DNA of 64,000 nucleotides from Hamiltosporidium tvaerminnensis (taxonomy: Eukaryota > Microsporidia > Dubosqiidae). The translations under genes were made by a program, and so were the position numbers. The DNA is taken from contig JAKIMF020000001.1 in assembly GCA_022605425.2 (NCBI GenBank), positions 932,501 to 996,500 of the forward strand. The letters are read 5' to 3'. The notes under the pieces were generated by a model. That model saw only the letters and a list, made by a program, of their open reading frames with translations. It did no database searches and was not told where the DNA came from. Below, one piece after another: positions 24,367-36,564 of the stretch (its first letter is position 1; the number at the start of each line of letters is the position of its first letter).

Positions 24367-26584
24367 TTAATATTTATTTATACGATTTCCAAATTCCTCA
24401 AAAAATTGAGATTTCTGTTCGCTTGAAAACTCCATCTTTGCAATTTTTATTTCCTTTAGTGAGAGAAATTCCTTTGGTAAATATAAACCCACAAACATTA
24501 ATTTTAAACTATAAATGTTTATTCTTTTTAAATATTTGAGACGAGAAAGAAATAGAAAATCAAAATATGAAAATTCAATACTTGGAAGCTGTATTTCAAT
24601 CAGCGAGTAGGTGTCAGAAAATGTGAATAATTCAAAAAACCTCAGATCTGAAATTTTACAACAACTAAAAAAATTAAGATAATGAAGACCGGTATATTTC
24701 GTCAACGCTCCCTTATCTTTTTTTACCGATTTTAATTTCATTTAAATTTAATTTTTTTAGATTGTTAAATTTATCTTGACCAAATATTAGAAAAAGTATG
24801 CCTTCTGGATATGAACCACTAAAATCAAAAAATTCGAGGCTTGAAGACATTGAAAATAATGGTAATTGTTTCCCATGTCGATAAAAACTCGAATAATACA
24901 ATGAACTTATATTTTTTAAATTTATCACAGTATCCGAAGATTGAGATAAAAATAGATTTGAATCATTACCGGAACAAAGAAGTTTAATTTTTTTCAGAGC
25001 ACCCATACTGTTTAGTAATACAATAAATTCATTTTTATTTTCCACTACTGATGCCTTAAAACTAATTTTTTTAATCGTTTTATTTTCGATATACAACTTC
25101 AAATTGTTTAGAAAAATGAGTTTACAGCCTAAAAATGATAATTCTTTCAAAGAAGGAAGTAATACAATTTTAGATAAGAAAATATCAGTAACAATAGAAG
25201 AAACAATATAAAGACTAACAAATTCAAGATATAATTCTGGCTTTTGTATGTTAAAATCTATTATATATGTATTTTTAAACGACAAGGCTATGTTTTTTGC
25301 TACTTTGATATTCAAAATATGAAAGTCAAAGTTAATATAGGGATTACTTAATTCTACCGTGAAATATGTTTGAAATAGAATATTTGGAATTCCAATCATT
25401 TCTATTTTACTTCTATCTTGATAGCATTTGAGAATAAATTCTTTATTGCTTTCGTAAATGGGAATTAGAGTTTCCTTTTCAAAAATATATTTTTGATTTT
25501 CATAATCGAATATTTCTTTAGTCAAATTGAAAACAATATTTTGCAGATTTAAACATAAATCAGAATAGCAATACCGAAATTCAGTTTGTTCATTTTTTAG
25601 AATAAATTTTACACTTTGTAAATTTAATGTTTGCAAAAAATTTATTTCATTTGCCGAAGTAAATTCACAGTGAATTATATTCAATATTTCAACATTTTTA
25701 AAATGCAACTTCTGGTAATTTGTTTTGAGTAAACAATCGACTTGGAAGCATTTGTATAAAAATAATTCATCAATATTCTCAAATAGAGACAAATCAAAAA
25801 AGAAACTTAGTTTTCTTGTATAATCAATATTATATAGAAACAGACTTTTGAAAGTGTGAATACAAAAAATATAATCCAAAATATCGAAAAATTCCCTTGC
25901 TATTTTTTTCTGTTTCAATATTTTACATATAAAATCTTGATCAAGGTACAATATTTCTTCACTCAGTTTGATAAACCCAAATTGAGTATATTGGGCTAAA
26001 CTCGCTCCTTGAGGAATATTTTTTAGCGAGTCGATTGTTGCTTTGGGAAAAATACATATTTTGAAAAATTCAATTACCATAATTTTTGAAATAATATCAG
26101 ACAATCCATGTTTATTTGTTTGCTTAGATTTTATAGACCTTCCGTTTAAAATAATAGGATTGAACATTATGGAAACTGATATAACTCGAAGAAAATCTTT
26201 AAGCTGCTTGTTTTTTTCAAAATCAAAAATATTCAAAATTTTAAAAATTAAACGGTATTTTGATTCGTTTAAATCTTGAATCAAACCTGGAAACAGCATT
26301 ATAATCTTATAAAAGTATACAAAATCACTATAACTCAACCTACTTTGTTTTATATATATGTTTTGGTGTTGGCTTTCTCCAAATTTTTCTTCGGGCGAAA
26401 ATTTTAGCAAAAAATTATCTACATCGATTAAAAAAGTGTTAAATACTCTAATATTTGAATTTGGTAGTATCATATCATTCTCATCAATATAATTAGATGT
26501 TAAACTTGATTCACAGGTGCCCTGATTTTCATTTACTGCTTCATCACCATAAAAATGTATGGAGATTGTTCTTTTTGCATTCAT
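24367..26584 (-). CDS. Leucine-rich-repeat protein, about 738 residues, split by a one-base frameshift
   Basis: The first frame (26584 to 24713) has an N-terminal region without repeats, then irregular leucine-rich repeats of the L-x-x-L-x-L type, for example LNIIHCEF, LKELSFLGCKL and LEFFDFSGS. The second frame (to 24367) continues the same repeats with LIEIQLPSIEFS and LKRINIYSLKLMFV. The two meet at a run of seven A (plus strand T7, 24718-24724), and skipping one base joins them. LRR proteins of this sort are abundant in some large-genome microsporidia. The role is unknown, with protein binding likely. No signal peptide is seen. On the minus strand an ACCC lies about 30 bases upstream of the ATG, farther than in the housekeeping genes. 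Confidence 0.7.
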
Positions 26585-28394
26585 AACTCTAAGTATATAA
26601 GCTAAAATATGCGGGTAAATATAAATACAAAATCTTTAAACCATTGATCCTCAAACCTACGTATATCATTTTCAAGGAGGAATTTTGTAAAAATTTATAG
26701 AAAATAATGGTTTTTAATGGAAATTTAATTTGGAAAAAGATTAATTAGAGAACAAGATTCATTCTTTTGATATTTGATAAAATATTGTAAAGATAAAAAT
26801 AATTTAAATGGAAGAAATATTTTTAAATTAAATCCGTAAATTGAAATGCGAGCAGACGCTTATGTTTAATTGTGTTTGTCGTGTTTGCATCAGTTACTTC
26901 TACTTCTACTTTTTTTACTAGTTTTACAGCTTTCATGTTATTCTGCTTAATATATAATTTTTTTATAGAATCTTCGTTCGGGTTGTACCATAAAAATTAG
27001 ATTTTTTGCTTGCGACTTTATTGGCTTTCGTTTTTATTTCTTGTTGCAACAAATCAAATCGAAATTAGCTTATATTCAAGTATAGTAGCGATATGATTTA
27101 ATTTTCGAAAGTCGTTTAAAATTTTACCGAAAAAAAACTTCAATTTCGAAATACTTAAAGTAACACAGTTTTATTTGAATGTGCTTCATAGAAGACAAAA
27201 AATCTAATATATTTGGAATGTTATTTTTACTATTTATTTCAAAATTATATTTTCCAGCTATAAACTTAAATTTTAATGAGGACTTGAATCATACAATAAT
27301 GTGCAAGAAATCGTTCAAAATTATTTTTCTAATTGTAGAATTCTGTAGGTCAAAGATAAAGTAAAATTAAAATTAAGAAATTCATCTAGAGCCGACATAT
27401 ATCGTATTAAGGTAGAGTAAGTTGAGATAGATGAACAGGCTTTGTTTATCAAAAATATCTAAAAATATCCAAAAATATAGAAAAGATATAAATAAGGTAA
27501 CTATTGAACTATAGAATTTCTAGAACATATTTGTATAGATTTTAAAGTTAAGGCACAATACTTAGGTTATATAAGACATAAATAAAAATAGTTTGATATC
27601 AGATCTTTAAATATGAAAAAAACAAAACTGCCGGAATCTTTCAAATTAAATGTTAACTTTTTTTAAAAAGGTTTTTAGTAAATAAAACTATATTTATTAT
27701 TGAAAACAAGCAAAATATTTTTAAGTATGATTTTACCTCAAATAAGAAATAATATAACTGCATGTAACAATGGCTATTCCGTTATAAAAGAACAAGGAAT
27801 CTTTGAATTATTTGCGTTTTCGTATCATAATTGAATCATACGGTAGAAATAAACATTTTATCATTTTTTGTGCAACCAATCAATTGCGAATAAAATATCT
27901 GAAATTCTATGTGAATTTATTTATTTTATAGATGAAACATTAATATATATTTTTGGATGTATTTCTACTTTGTATAATCGTTAAACAATTTAGAAAATCT
28001 TTGCATGGACTAAATATTGCTTATATAATCTGCCGGAATTACTTCATTTTAGGTTTAGATTTTAGATTTTCTATACCATAGTTTTTATACCCTGTTTTAG
28101 AGGATCATATACTTTGAATCATTCCTAAAATTATAATTTTCACTTACAACTTATGTGATACAGAAGATTCAAAACAAAATTATTTGAAAATTATAAAAAT
28201 AGAAATTAAAAATTGTAAAAAAATATCAACATTGCTCTAAATAATTATTAAATCAACAATTTGACTTATAAATTAATTCATTACGAAAAAAAGTAATTAA
28301 ATAGAGCAAATAATCATTTGATTTATTAATTAATATGTTTATTCCATTATTATACAAAGTTATACATTTACTTCCATTTTTTCTTTTCATACAA
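26585..28394. other. AT-rich spacer between two minus-strand genes
   Basis: The upstream region of the LRR gene and the downstream region of the peptidase gene share this spacer. The 61-codon frame at 27179 has no support. I see no repeat with a partner in the window. Confidence 0.45.
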
Positions 28395-29798
28395 TTATTT
28401 TACAATTTCAACTATTTTTTCCTTAAACAAGTTAATCTGTTTCAAATTAATATAATTAATATTGTGAGGACTATAAAGCAATAAATTCATCTTAAAAAGT
28501 ATTTCAGGCCCAAAGAAATCAAAAAAATCTTTGGAAGAATTAAAAATGCTATAAATATCATTCAAAAATACTTTTTTTGTTGATTCTAATTCGTTAAAGG
28601 TTATTATTTTATTTTTTATATCTAAATTGTCATCTTCTTTAAAAAATAGTAGAATTCCTCTTTTTTCATATGGAATATAAAAAATATTCAAATTATGTTT
28701 TTCTCTAAGAATCTTACATAAGATTAAAATATGCAGATGTAATATATTTTTATACCCGCCTATTTTTATTCCAACAATGTCATTTTTCTTAATTATCATC
28801 CTTTTTCGGTTGATCAATTCATTCTCTATTTTTGATATTTCCATATTTTTAAGGAATTTAGAATTTTTAATTTCATTTAAGTTTTTCAAATTACTTTCAT
28901 CATTATAAAATTTATTTTTGTCATCAATATTACCTTCATTATTAGAATCACCGGCCTTATTAATCCCTTTATTTTCCTTAATTTCTTTACATTCCTTACT
29001 TTCAACAAAATAAAGTTCTTTAAGTTTCTCACAATTATTATTTTCATTATCACCTTCATTATTAATTTTTTTCAAATCTTTGTAAATTGATTTAATCGAA
29101 TTGACAATATTATCAAATTTAATATTCTTATCTAAAAATAAATTACTTTCAAATTTTTTAGACTTTTTAGATTTGTAAAAAGTATTTGCAATAATTTCGA
29201 GTATTTGATTGTGTGTATACTTACTTGATACACAAATAAGAAAATTTTCTGGTTTGTAGGTAGTTAGATGAAATTTTTTTAGTTGGTTTTTACTAAAAGA
29301 CTTTATATTAGATACTGGTCCTAATATTGGATATCCAAGTGCATTTTTAAAAAGTTTTTTATGAACAAAATCCAATTTTTTTTCTATTAAATTTGAATTT
29401 ACACTTTCATGTTCCTTCAAAATAGTTTTTGCTTCATTTTTAATATCCTTGGTATTAAATCTTGGAAATCTAAGAATATTAAAAATAAAAGAAATTGTTT
29501 CAAGCAAATTCTTAGTTTTAAATAAGAAATTTGTATATTCTCTTGTTGTATAGGCACTGTAATATGAAAATTTTTTGTTGAGAATTTCATTTGTAATATT
29601 TTTTGGGAATTTTTTTGATCCATTAAAAACCATGTGTTCTATAAAATGAGAAATTCCGTTATTATTCTGATTTTCATTTGAACTTCCATTTTTTACAAAA
29701 ATTGATATCACTGAATCATCATTTTGCACACATTTTGTTAAAATTATTGGTCCCTTTTTTATTTTATTTATAGAAATATCCAAAATACTTGCCAACAT
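28395..29798 (-). CDS. M16 zinc peptidase resembling the beta subunit of mitochondrial processing peptidase
   Basis: The protein has 467 residues, close to the usual length of MPP subunits. The zinc site HFIEH is at residues 51-55, and Glu131 lies 76 residues after His55, the spacing of the third ligand in yeast Mas1. NNGISHFIEHMVFNGSKKFP, SAYTTREYTNF and GYPILGPVSNIKSFSK follow the MPP order. The middle (about residues 235-300) is an Asn/Glu/Lys-rich low-complexity insert. The C-terminal half is weakly conserved, as in inactive M16 lobes. In a microsporidian the natural place would be the mitosome, cleaving import presequences. The N-terminus is short, with no clear presequence. It could instead be another M16 peptidase. 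Confidence 0.8.
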   Translation of the reverse strand: MLASILDISINKIKKGPIILTKCVQNDDSVISIFVKNGSSNENQNNNGISHFIEHMVFNGSKKFPKNITNEILNKKFSYYSAYTTREYTNFLFKTKNLLETISFIFNILRFPRFNTKDIKNEAKTILKEHESVNSNLIEKKLDFVHKKLFKNALGYPILGPVSNIKSFSKNQLKKFHLTTYKPENFLICVSSKYTHNQILEIIANTFYKSKKSKKFESNLFLDKNIKFDNIVNSIKSIYKDLKKINNEGDNENNNCEKLKELYFVESKECKEIKENKGINKAGDSNNEGNIDDKNKFYNDESNLKNLNEIKNSKFLKNMEISKIENELINRKRMIIKKNDIVGIKIGGYKNILHLHILILCKILREKHNLNIFYIPYEKRGILLFFKEDDNLDIKNKIITFNELESTKKVFLNDIYSIFNSSKDFFDFFGPEILFKMNLLLYSPHNINYINLKQINLFKEKIVEIVK

Positions 29799-30453
29799 CG
29801 AATTGTAGTTATTTAATTTACAAGGGTACGAATACTAAAGACTTAAAACGATTTGCTTTAAATATAAGTATTTTTATATTTCATTTTTTTCTTAAATTGG
29901 TAATCAGGCTATATTAGAATTAAAATATATTTAAATAAATTTTTGGCCATTTGAGAAATATAGAAATTTAAGAAAATCTTAATTATTTTATAAAAATATA
30001 AATGTACTTTTAGATATCATTATAACGGAAGATATAAAATATACTTCCAGATATTTATAAAAATATTCTACAAAATATGAATTTAATAGATAAAAAAATT
30101 AATATTTCTAAAATTAAAAAATAAATCTTACGGATTGGTTTTTCAAATAAACAGAAGTAATATTTTAACATGCATGCCTACGTCTTCAAGAAATTTATTT
30201 TTTAAGTGGATAGATTTTAGTATTTAAAAATTAGAAAAATATTCGTTACAAATTTATTTTTCGTGTATAAAGAATTAATGTTTTAAAGATTACCGAATCA
30301 GTCTTCAAAAAATATATTTTTAAAATGGATAGCTCTTAAGATCCAAAATCAAAACAAATTCTTCTATTTATCAAATTCTTTCAATTTTTTTAAATTTTTA
30401 TTGAAAAAAATATTTAAAAATTGCATTAAAAAAAATATAACGAATCCTTCTAA
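29799..30453. other. Divergent intergenic region between the M16 peptidase and MSH6
   Basis: Both genes are transcribed away from this stretch, so it must hold both promoters. It is AT-rich, with an imperfect direct repeat: CTTCAAGAAATTTATTTTTT, AAGTGGATAGATTTTAG near 30184-30218 and CTTCAAAAAATATATTTTTA, AAATGGATAGCTCTTAAG near 30303-30340. CCC lies about 35 bases upstream of the peptidase start. Confidence 0.5.
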
Positions 30454-33400
30454 ATGCAAAATAATAAAAAACAGAAATCAATATTTGAGTATTTTTCTTC
30501 TCCAATAAAAAAAATACAAACGGAAACGAACAATGTTTCGTTTATAGTATCTGAAAATGAAAATAATATTTTGGATAACGAAGAAGAAAAAAATACAAAA
30601 AAAGGTATTAAAAATCTGCCTTTAAATAAAGAAAAGAAAGAAATTTTAAATAAAAATAAAAAAATTGAATTAAAAAGTAAAATTAGAACTGATGAAGATT
30701 CTGATACTGTGTCTTTAGATTCATTTAGTAGTTCGATTATGATTGATTCGTTGAAAACGTCTCAGGATAGAAATCAAAAAACTGTGTCTTTAGATTCATT
30801 TAGTAGTTCAATTATGATTGATCCTTTGAAAACATCTCAGGATAGAAATCAAAAAACACCGATTTCTTTAAAAGAAAGCAGTCAAATAGATCCTGAAAGA
30901 TTTTCTTTTTTAGTTGATTTAAGAGATAAAAATATGATTAGGAAAGGCGAACCCGGGTACGATCCATCTACGCTTTATATACCAGAAGTATATTTTAAGA
31001 AATTTACTCCTTTCGAAAAACAATACTGGAATATAAAAAAGGAATATTTTGATACGATTGTTTGTTTTAAAAAAGGTAAATTTTATGAATTATATGAGAA
31101 TGATGCTGAAATTGGAGCAAAGTACTTCGATTTAAAAATTACCGACCGTGTAAATATGAAAATGGTTGGATTTCCAGAGAAAAGTTTTGATCATTGGGCA
31201 AGCAAATTTTTAGAAAAAGGATTTAAAATTGCACGTGTAGACCAAAAAGAGAACATGATAGGTAAAAATATGAGAGAAAGAGAAGCAGAAACAAGTAAAG
31301 AAAGTAAGAAATCACAAGAAAAAATTATACATCGAGAACTTAAAGAAATAATTACACAAGGAACTGTTTATAATCCAGAACATTTAAAATCTTGCTTTTC
31401 GATCTACACTGCTGCACTCAAAATAGACTACGAATCTATGGATTTGGAGAATCAAGATAAAATTATTTCTGTTTCTTTAATATTATACGATGCCAGTATT
31501 AATTCTGTTTTTTATGCCACTTTCAATGAAACAGAAGATTTTTCAAATTTAAAAACCATTTTTGCAAAATATGAAATCAAAGAAGTTATAACTGATGTGA
31601 ATTTAAAATTAGATGAACCAGTTATTATTATTAAACCAATTAAAGGAAATTCGGATATAAAAAACAAATTTAAATTTAGTAATGAAAGAGAATACGGATG
31701 TTTTATGTATCTTTCTAATTATATGGAATATTTGAAACGAAGGTGATTTTTCTGAAAATGTAAATATTGTAAAATTAAATGAAAAAAGTGGAGGTTTTTT
31801 GGTTTTGGATTCGATTACATTAAAAAATTTGGAAATTTTAAGAAATAATTATGATATGACAGTTGATAAGAGTTTATTTTCAGCGGTAAATTATTGTGCT
31901 ACACCTGGTGGAATACGTATGTTGAGAAAATGGATTTTAAATCCGCTGAGAAATTATGAAGAAATATTGAAAAGACAAAATATTACAATTTTTTTGAATT
32001 TAATTGATTTCGATCAGATTTATATGAAAATGAAATCTTTTGTTGATATGGAAAGGATTATTGGTAAGCTTTTTTGTGGAAATTCTTTTATTGGAGATTT
32101 GGTCAAATTTTTAAATAATTTAAAATTTTGTTGTGAAATTGTTGAAGATTTAAAAACTAAAATTATAAAATTTAGTGAAAAATATCGGAAAGAAAATCCA
32201 AGTTTTTACAATTATTTTATTAAATCTACAAAAGAAGAAATTGATGCTAAAGCAGAAGAAAGCATAGATTTATTGAATATTTCGGATAATTTTTCGATTG
32301 AAGATTCTTTTAATCGAGATGAACGTGGTTGTTTGGAATTTTATAATCTATTAAAATCATTTCCATCCGTGAAAGAAATTTTAGAGGTTTTTTATAAAAA
32401 TTATTGTATAAAAAACGAGGAAATATCTCCCGGGGAACTTAAAAATGATGAAATTTGTGATTTGATTGAAGAAATGAATTTACTGGAAAATCAATTAGAT
32501 GAAAATTTACAACTAGAAAAATTGAAATTGCGATGTGCAGATTTATGCTATAAAAATATAGGAAAAGAAATATTTCAAATCGAAGTTCCAAATTCAGTAA
32601 AAATTCCGGAAAATTATATTTTGATTTCGTCTTCAAAAAATTTTAAAAGATTTTACACGCTCGAGTTGAAAAACATGGTAATAAATTATATGGAATTAGA
32701 AGAAAGAATATTCCAATCAAGAGGTTCCCTACTAAAAAGAGCAGTCGATTCAATTGCAAAATATTCAAATGTATTTTACCAGGCCACCTCAATCATTTCT
32801 CATATCGATTGCTATTTTTCATTTTCAAAATTTTCAAAAATATTTAAAGATTTCAATTTTCCTTTTTTAGGAAGCAAACTTGATTTTTTGAATATGAAAA
32901 ACCCAATTTACACGAATTATATCTCTAACGATCTATGTTTGCAAAACGAACGTGTGATGGTTCTTACAGGTCCTAACATGGGAGGAAAGTCTACATTTCT
33001 CCGGTCGGTCTGTCTAAATATACTTCTTGCTCACATCGGTTTAAAAGTTGCATGTGAAAAAATGGAATTCGTAATTTTTGATAGAATATTTACGCGAATA
33101 GGAGCATCCGATGATCTTAGTAAAGGTAAATCAACTTTTATGGTAGAACTAAGCGAAACCGCAAAAATACTAAACGAAAGCACCGTCAATTCCTTTGTAA
33201 TAATCGATGAACTTGGAAGAGGAACTTCTACGATCGATGGTGAGAAAATAGCAACAATGGTATTAAAATATTTAAGAAATAAAAATATTCACACACTTTT
33301 TTCAACTCACTACCATAAAATGATCGAAAATATTTCTTTAATTAAAAAATCTTATATGAAAGCTGTTGTAGATTCTAAAGATATTGTTTTTACATATAAA

Positions 33401-33514
33401 CTCTGTGATGGAATATGTTATGACTCTCATGGCATTTCAGTGGCTAAGATGGCAGGTGTTCCTGATATTATTATTGAAAAAGCATTGGAATATAAAAAAG
33501 AATTGAGTAAATAA
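30454..33514 (+). CDS. MSH6: DNA mismatch repair protein MSH6 (split by a one-base frameshift)
   Basis: Two frames, 30454-31746 and one continuing to 33514, join into about 1,019 residues when one base near AAA at 31735-31737 is skipped. After the shift the sequence runs on through NEGDFSENV and GGFLVLDSITLKNLEIL. The N-terminus has a PCNA-interacting box, QKSIFEYF, and two tandem 25-residue repeats. Then come the MutS mismatch-recognition domain (FKKGKFYELYE, with the Phe and Glu that read mismatches), the connector and core domains, and the ATPase with Walker A GPNMGGKST (about 32970), Walker B FVIIDELGRGTST (about 33200) and STHYHK. MSH6 pairs with MSH2 to recognise base mismatches and small loops. 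The FxE motif and PIP box favour MSH6 over MSH3. A CC-rich CCTTCTAA leader precedes the start. Confidence 0.93.
30706..30855 (+). repeat. Tandem 75-bp in-frame duplication inside MSH6
   Basis: The unit starting ACTGTGTCTTTAGATTCATT occurs at 30706 and again at 30781 with very few differences. It codes a 25-residue segment starting TVSLDSFSSSIMID and ending SQDRNQK. It lies in the unstructured N-terminal linker. Confidence 0.95.
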
Positions 33515-33779
33515 ATTTGAATTTTTATTGTTATGAATGCTTATTTTAATTTTTATTTTTTTGAATGCTTAAATATTGATTTTTACAAAAATAGAATTCA
33601 AAGAATTTACGCAAATAATTTTTAAACTTTATTTTATTTTGGATTTCTGGTTAGGTTGAAAGAATTCTGATAAATATCACTATTTCTGTAAATGAATTTT
33701 AGGTCTTTATTTTAAAATTCAAGTCTTTTTCAATTTTTAATTTACTTAAAATCTAGGCTATATTTCTTTTTTATTTTAA
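33515..33779. other. AT-rich spacer 3' of MSH6
   Basis: No gene is seen. A T-rich tail follows the MSH6 stop codon. Confidence 0.4.
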
Positions 33780-34195
33780 GGTTTTCATCAACTATTTTAA
33801 CTGCTTTCTTCTATCACTCAAAATCCAACGTAGCGTTTATAGTTATTGTGGTTCTTCAATTTTTATTGCATCATCAAAAACATGAAGTGAAATATTTTTC
33901 ATATTTACTTATTAAACATCATTTTCCTCGTCTTTCCCATGTTATAAAGAATTTGATGCTTGTTTATGTCTCTCGTTTTTTAAATAAGACTCAATGACGA
34001 TCTTTCCCAGCTCTTTCGGCGTTCGGTTCCCGCCAAATTTCTTTTGATCAATCAAAGGAAATAATTTAGCCTGTCTCTCGAGTAGGATCGATTGAATATA
34101 TGCCTCTGCGTTCATGGGTATTTGTGTCTTTTAAGATATAAAGTATGGTTTTTTGTGACAAAACCACCTTAAGTCCTCACATAAAAGTGATCTCA
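33780..34195 (-). mobile_element. Decayed 3' part of the R4/Dong-like element (copy D)
   Basis: Read on the plus strand, GACGATCTTTCCCAGCTCTT (33993), GATCAATCAAAGGAAAT, CGTTCATGGGTATTTGTGTC and CACATAAAAGTGATCTCAAC follow the same order as 55756-55955 of the long copy H. The 3' untranslated part begins near 33780 (CAAAATCCAACGTAGCG, TATTGTGGTTCTTC). Frames are destroyed, so the insertion is old. Confidence 0.65.
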
Positions 34196-35440
34196 ACACT
34201 CACTTACTCACGACGCAAAAACCCGTGAAAAGCCCGGGCTTCATTAACGATCTTCTCCATCGCGCTACATCAAGGTTCATGTGATCTTTCTTGATATAAT
34301 CTACCCATTATTTTGTGGTTAGTCTATTCCTTTCTTCCATTCAGATGAAGTTTTAAAAATTTTACTTACCACTCTTACTGTAGACATTCTTTCTAGTGAC
34401 CGAACCATCAAAGTCTCTTTGTTTTATTAGAAGGACAATTTTTGATTTTTGATATAGGTCATAGATCCCTTGATTTGTTCAATTCTCACCTCTTTAGCTT
34501 ACAGGATTGGTCAATATGTCCATTCTAGTATTTTTCTCTCATATCATCAAACATAATTTTATCCCTTTTGATCATCACAATTTTTCGGGTGCATAAATTA
34601 CCGTAAGCCTGATAATAGGATTAAAATTTGCTTTTTCGCCTTCCAGCTTATCCAATTTGACTTCAGTAAGTATGCAGAGAAAAATAGTTTTTGTAACCTG
34701 CCTTTAGTCTCTTTTTCATCTCAAATAAAATATTATATTCTCATTCAGAAGTTTACCTAAGTGCGTAAATCTTGATAAATATTAAATTTAAAGGAATTCA
34801 TTCTTTTAAATTTTCCGACCTCGTCTGAGAAGAAGATACTTCCATATATTTTATATCTTACACTTTTATATTAGGTCTTGCTTTTTCTGATTCCGCCGCT
34901 AATATTCTTAAGGCGGATTTAATATCCTTTGTTTTCTGCCAATTATACCCCAGGCCATCTGCATATGCAACTTATTACGTTATTTCGATTAAATACTGCA
35001 CCGAACAGTGTTCATCTCATCTTGAATATTATTCCTTTTATGATAGGTTGAATAAATTGCCCAAAGATGTGCCTCCTTGCTTTAATCATTTAAAAACCTT
35101 GAAACCACTTTATTATTACCTGTTAAATAAATCTTTTCCTTTCGTTCAGCAGGTGACATTTTAATTTAATGAATAATTTTCTAAGGAATTTTCAAGTGTC
35201 TTATAGAGAAAATCTGATCAATGCTGTCTACGCTTGATTGTAATCTACAAAAAGATTTTGCATCAATATGTAGTATTAGTAGCGGTTTTCAAGCATCTTC
35301 TTATCGCGAATGTTTGGTAGATTGCTAGTTTAATTCTTTGGAATCTACATAAGTGATCGCCAGGGGCGTTTTCAGCAGAAATTCCTACCCCGCCTGCAAT
35401 CATTTTATTAGAAAGTTCAACTAAATAATTAAATGTTTTT
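34196..35440 (-). pseudogene. Decayed RTE-like LINE reverse transcriptase
   Basis: On the minus strand, 35254-35231 codes LFVDYNQA, the reverse transcriptase motif A of RTE/Jockey-like LINEs, immediately followed by a frame break and remnants of DSID. Farther on, 34428-34396 codes NKTKRL-stop-WFGH, the well-known RLRWFGHVxRM C-terminal motif, with a CGA-to-TGA change at the stop. About 34330-34240 resembles the GRPxxRWIDxIKKD tail (WVDYIKKDHMN-like). The order and spacing fit one element. Many stops and shifts show that it is dead. This kind of LINE is typical of animals, so transfer from an arthropod host is possible but not shown. Confidence 0.6.
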
Positions 35441-35446
35441 ATATTT

Positions 35447-35465
35447 ATATAGTGCTATTTTTGGA
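35447..35465. repeat. Left target-site duplication (19 bp) of copy E
   Basis: ATATAGTGCTATTTTTGGA occurs here and at 36565-36583, exactly flanking the retrotransposon copy. Confidence 0.9.
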
Positions 35466-36393
35466 GAGGTCACTAAAAATAAATTAGATGAAGCTCAACT
35501 AGCTAACTTATATAACGAAATAGAAAAACGAAAACTACATTCAAAGTTATATAATGCTAGAAACAACGAGCTAGTAAGCGTAAATGACTCCTCAAGATGG
35601 TTAAAGAAAGGAAGTGTAAGACCGCGTGATGAAGCAGTGTTCTGCTATATCCAGGATAGAAACGTATTTTGGGGAGCAGAAGGTGTGTGTCAACACTGCA
35701 ACACGTCTAGAAAAACAGTAGACCATTTAGCAACGAGATGTGAAAAAATGCTTGGTCATGACTATACTAGACGACACAATGAAGTGGTACGATGTATACA
35801 TTTGCTCTTGTTAAATAAATATAAATTCAAGTCTTCAAAACGAATCAGAAGCCACTCAGTTCAAGAAATTCTTGATAATGAGTATGCAGAGATAAGAGTG
35901 GACACCAGAATAAAAACTGATGTCAAAATTCGAAATAATAGGCCAGATATATTCGTTTTAGACAAGAGACGAAATAAGATTACCCTCATTGAAGTAGGAA
36001 TCACCTCCCAAGACTCACTTCAAATAGTTGAAACAGAGAAACTTAGGAAGTATGACCTATTAGCAAATGAGCTGGGTCCTTATTTACAAATGTAGTGTAG
36101 AGATAATTCCTTATGTGATAACATGGGACGGTATTGTGACAAAATACCATAAGACTTATCTTAAAAGATTACAAATACCCATAAATGTAGAGGCATACAT
36201 TCAGTCCATAGTACTTAAGAAAACAGTCGAAATAATTTCCTTCGATCGACGAAGAGGAATTGAGTCAGGACCAAGTGCCGAAGAGAGCTGGGAGAGAGCG
36301 TCATTAAGTGTTATTATAGGAGCTGAGATGCATAAACAGCCAACACCCCCCTTAAAAGAAGTGAAGAACGAGGAAGATGTGTTAAACAAGTAA
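35466..36393 (+). pseudogene. Zinc knuckle and endonuclease fragment of copy E, frameshifted
   Basis: The frame runs to 36095 with the zinc knuckle CQHC, the RPDIFVLD core and LIEVGI. GAGCTGGGTCCTTATTTAC has one base more than GAGCTGGGCCTTATTTAC of copy A, so the C-terminus shifts frame and resumes as a separate stretch to 36393, ending KNEEDVLNK. The host start codon at 35433 belongs to flanking DNA and target-site sequence and not to the element. It is non-functional as it stands. Confidence 0.85.
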
Positions 36394-36564
36394 ATTCAAA
36401 AAATATTTTACCCCTTATTTTAGATGACGTAACCAGACCAGAGGAACCGACGATAGACATTAATGATAAGTTGGATGTAGAAAAAGAGAATAAAGTGGTT
36501 AAAGTGATGGAAGAAATTAGTTAAACGAGAGAAAATTTGTTAACCCAGAATTTTATTAAATAAA
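35466..36564 (+). mobile_element. R4/Dong-like retrotransposon, 5'-truncated insertion (copy E)
   Basis: The copy starts inside the coding region at the point equal to base 510 of copy A and ends with the same 3' tail (ATTTTATTAAATAAA). It is flanked by a 19-bp duplication. 5' truncation plus target-site duplication is the signature of target-primed reverse transcription. It is nearly identical to copy A, hence recent. Confidence 0.93.

Noticed and set aside
35433-35465. ATG at 35433 as a start of the endonuclease frame
   Set aside because: It lies in host flank and target-site duplication, upstream of the 5'-truncated element. The fusion is accidental.
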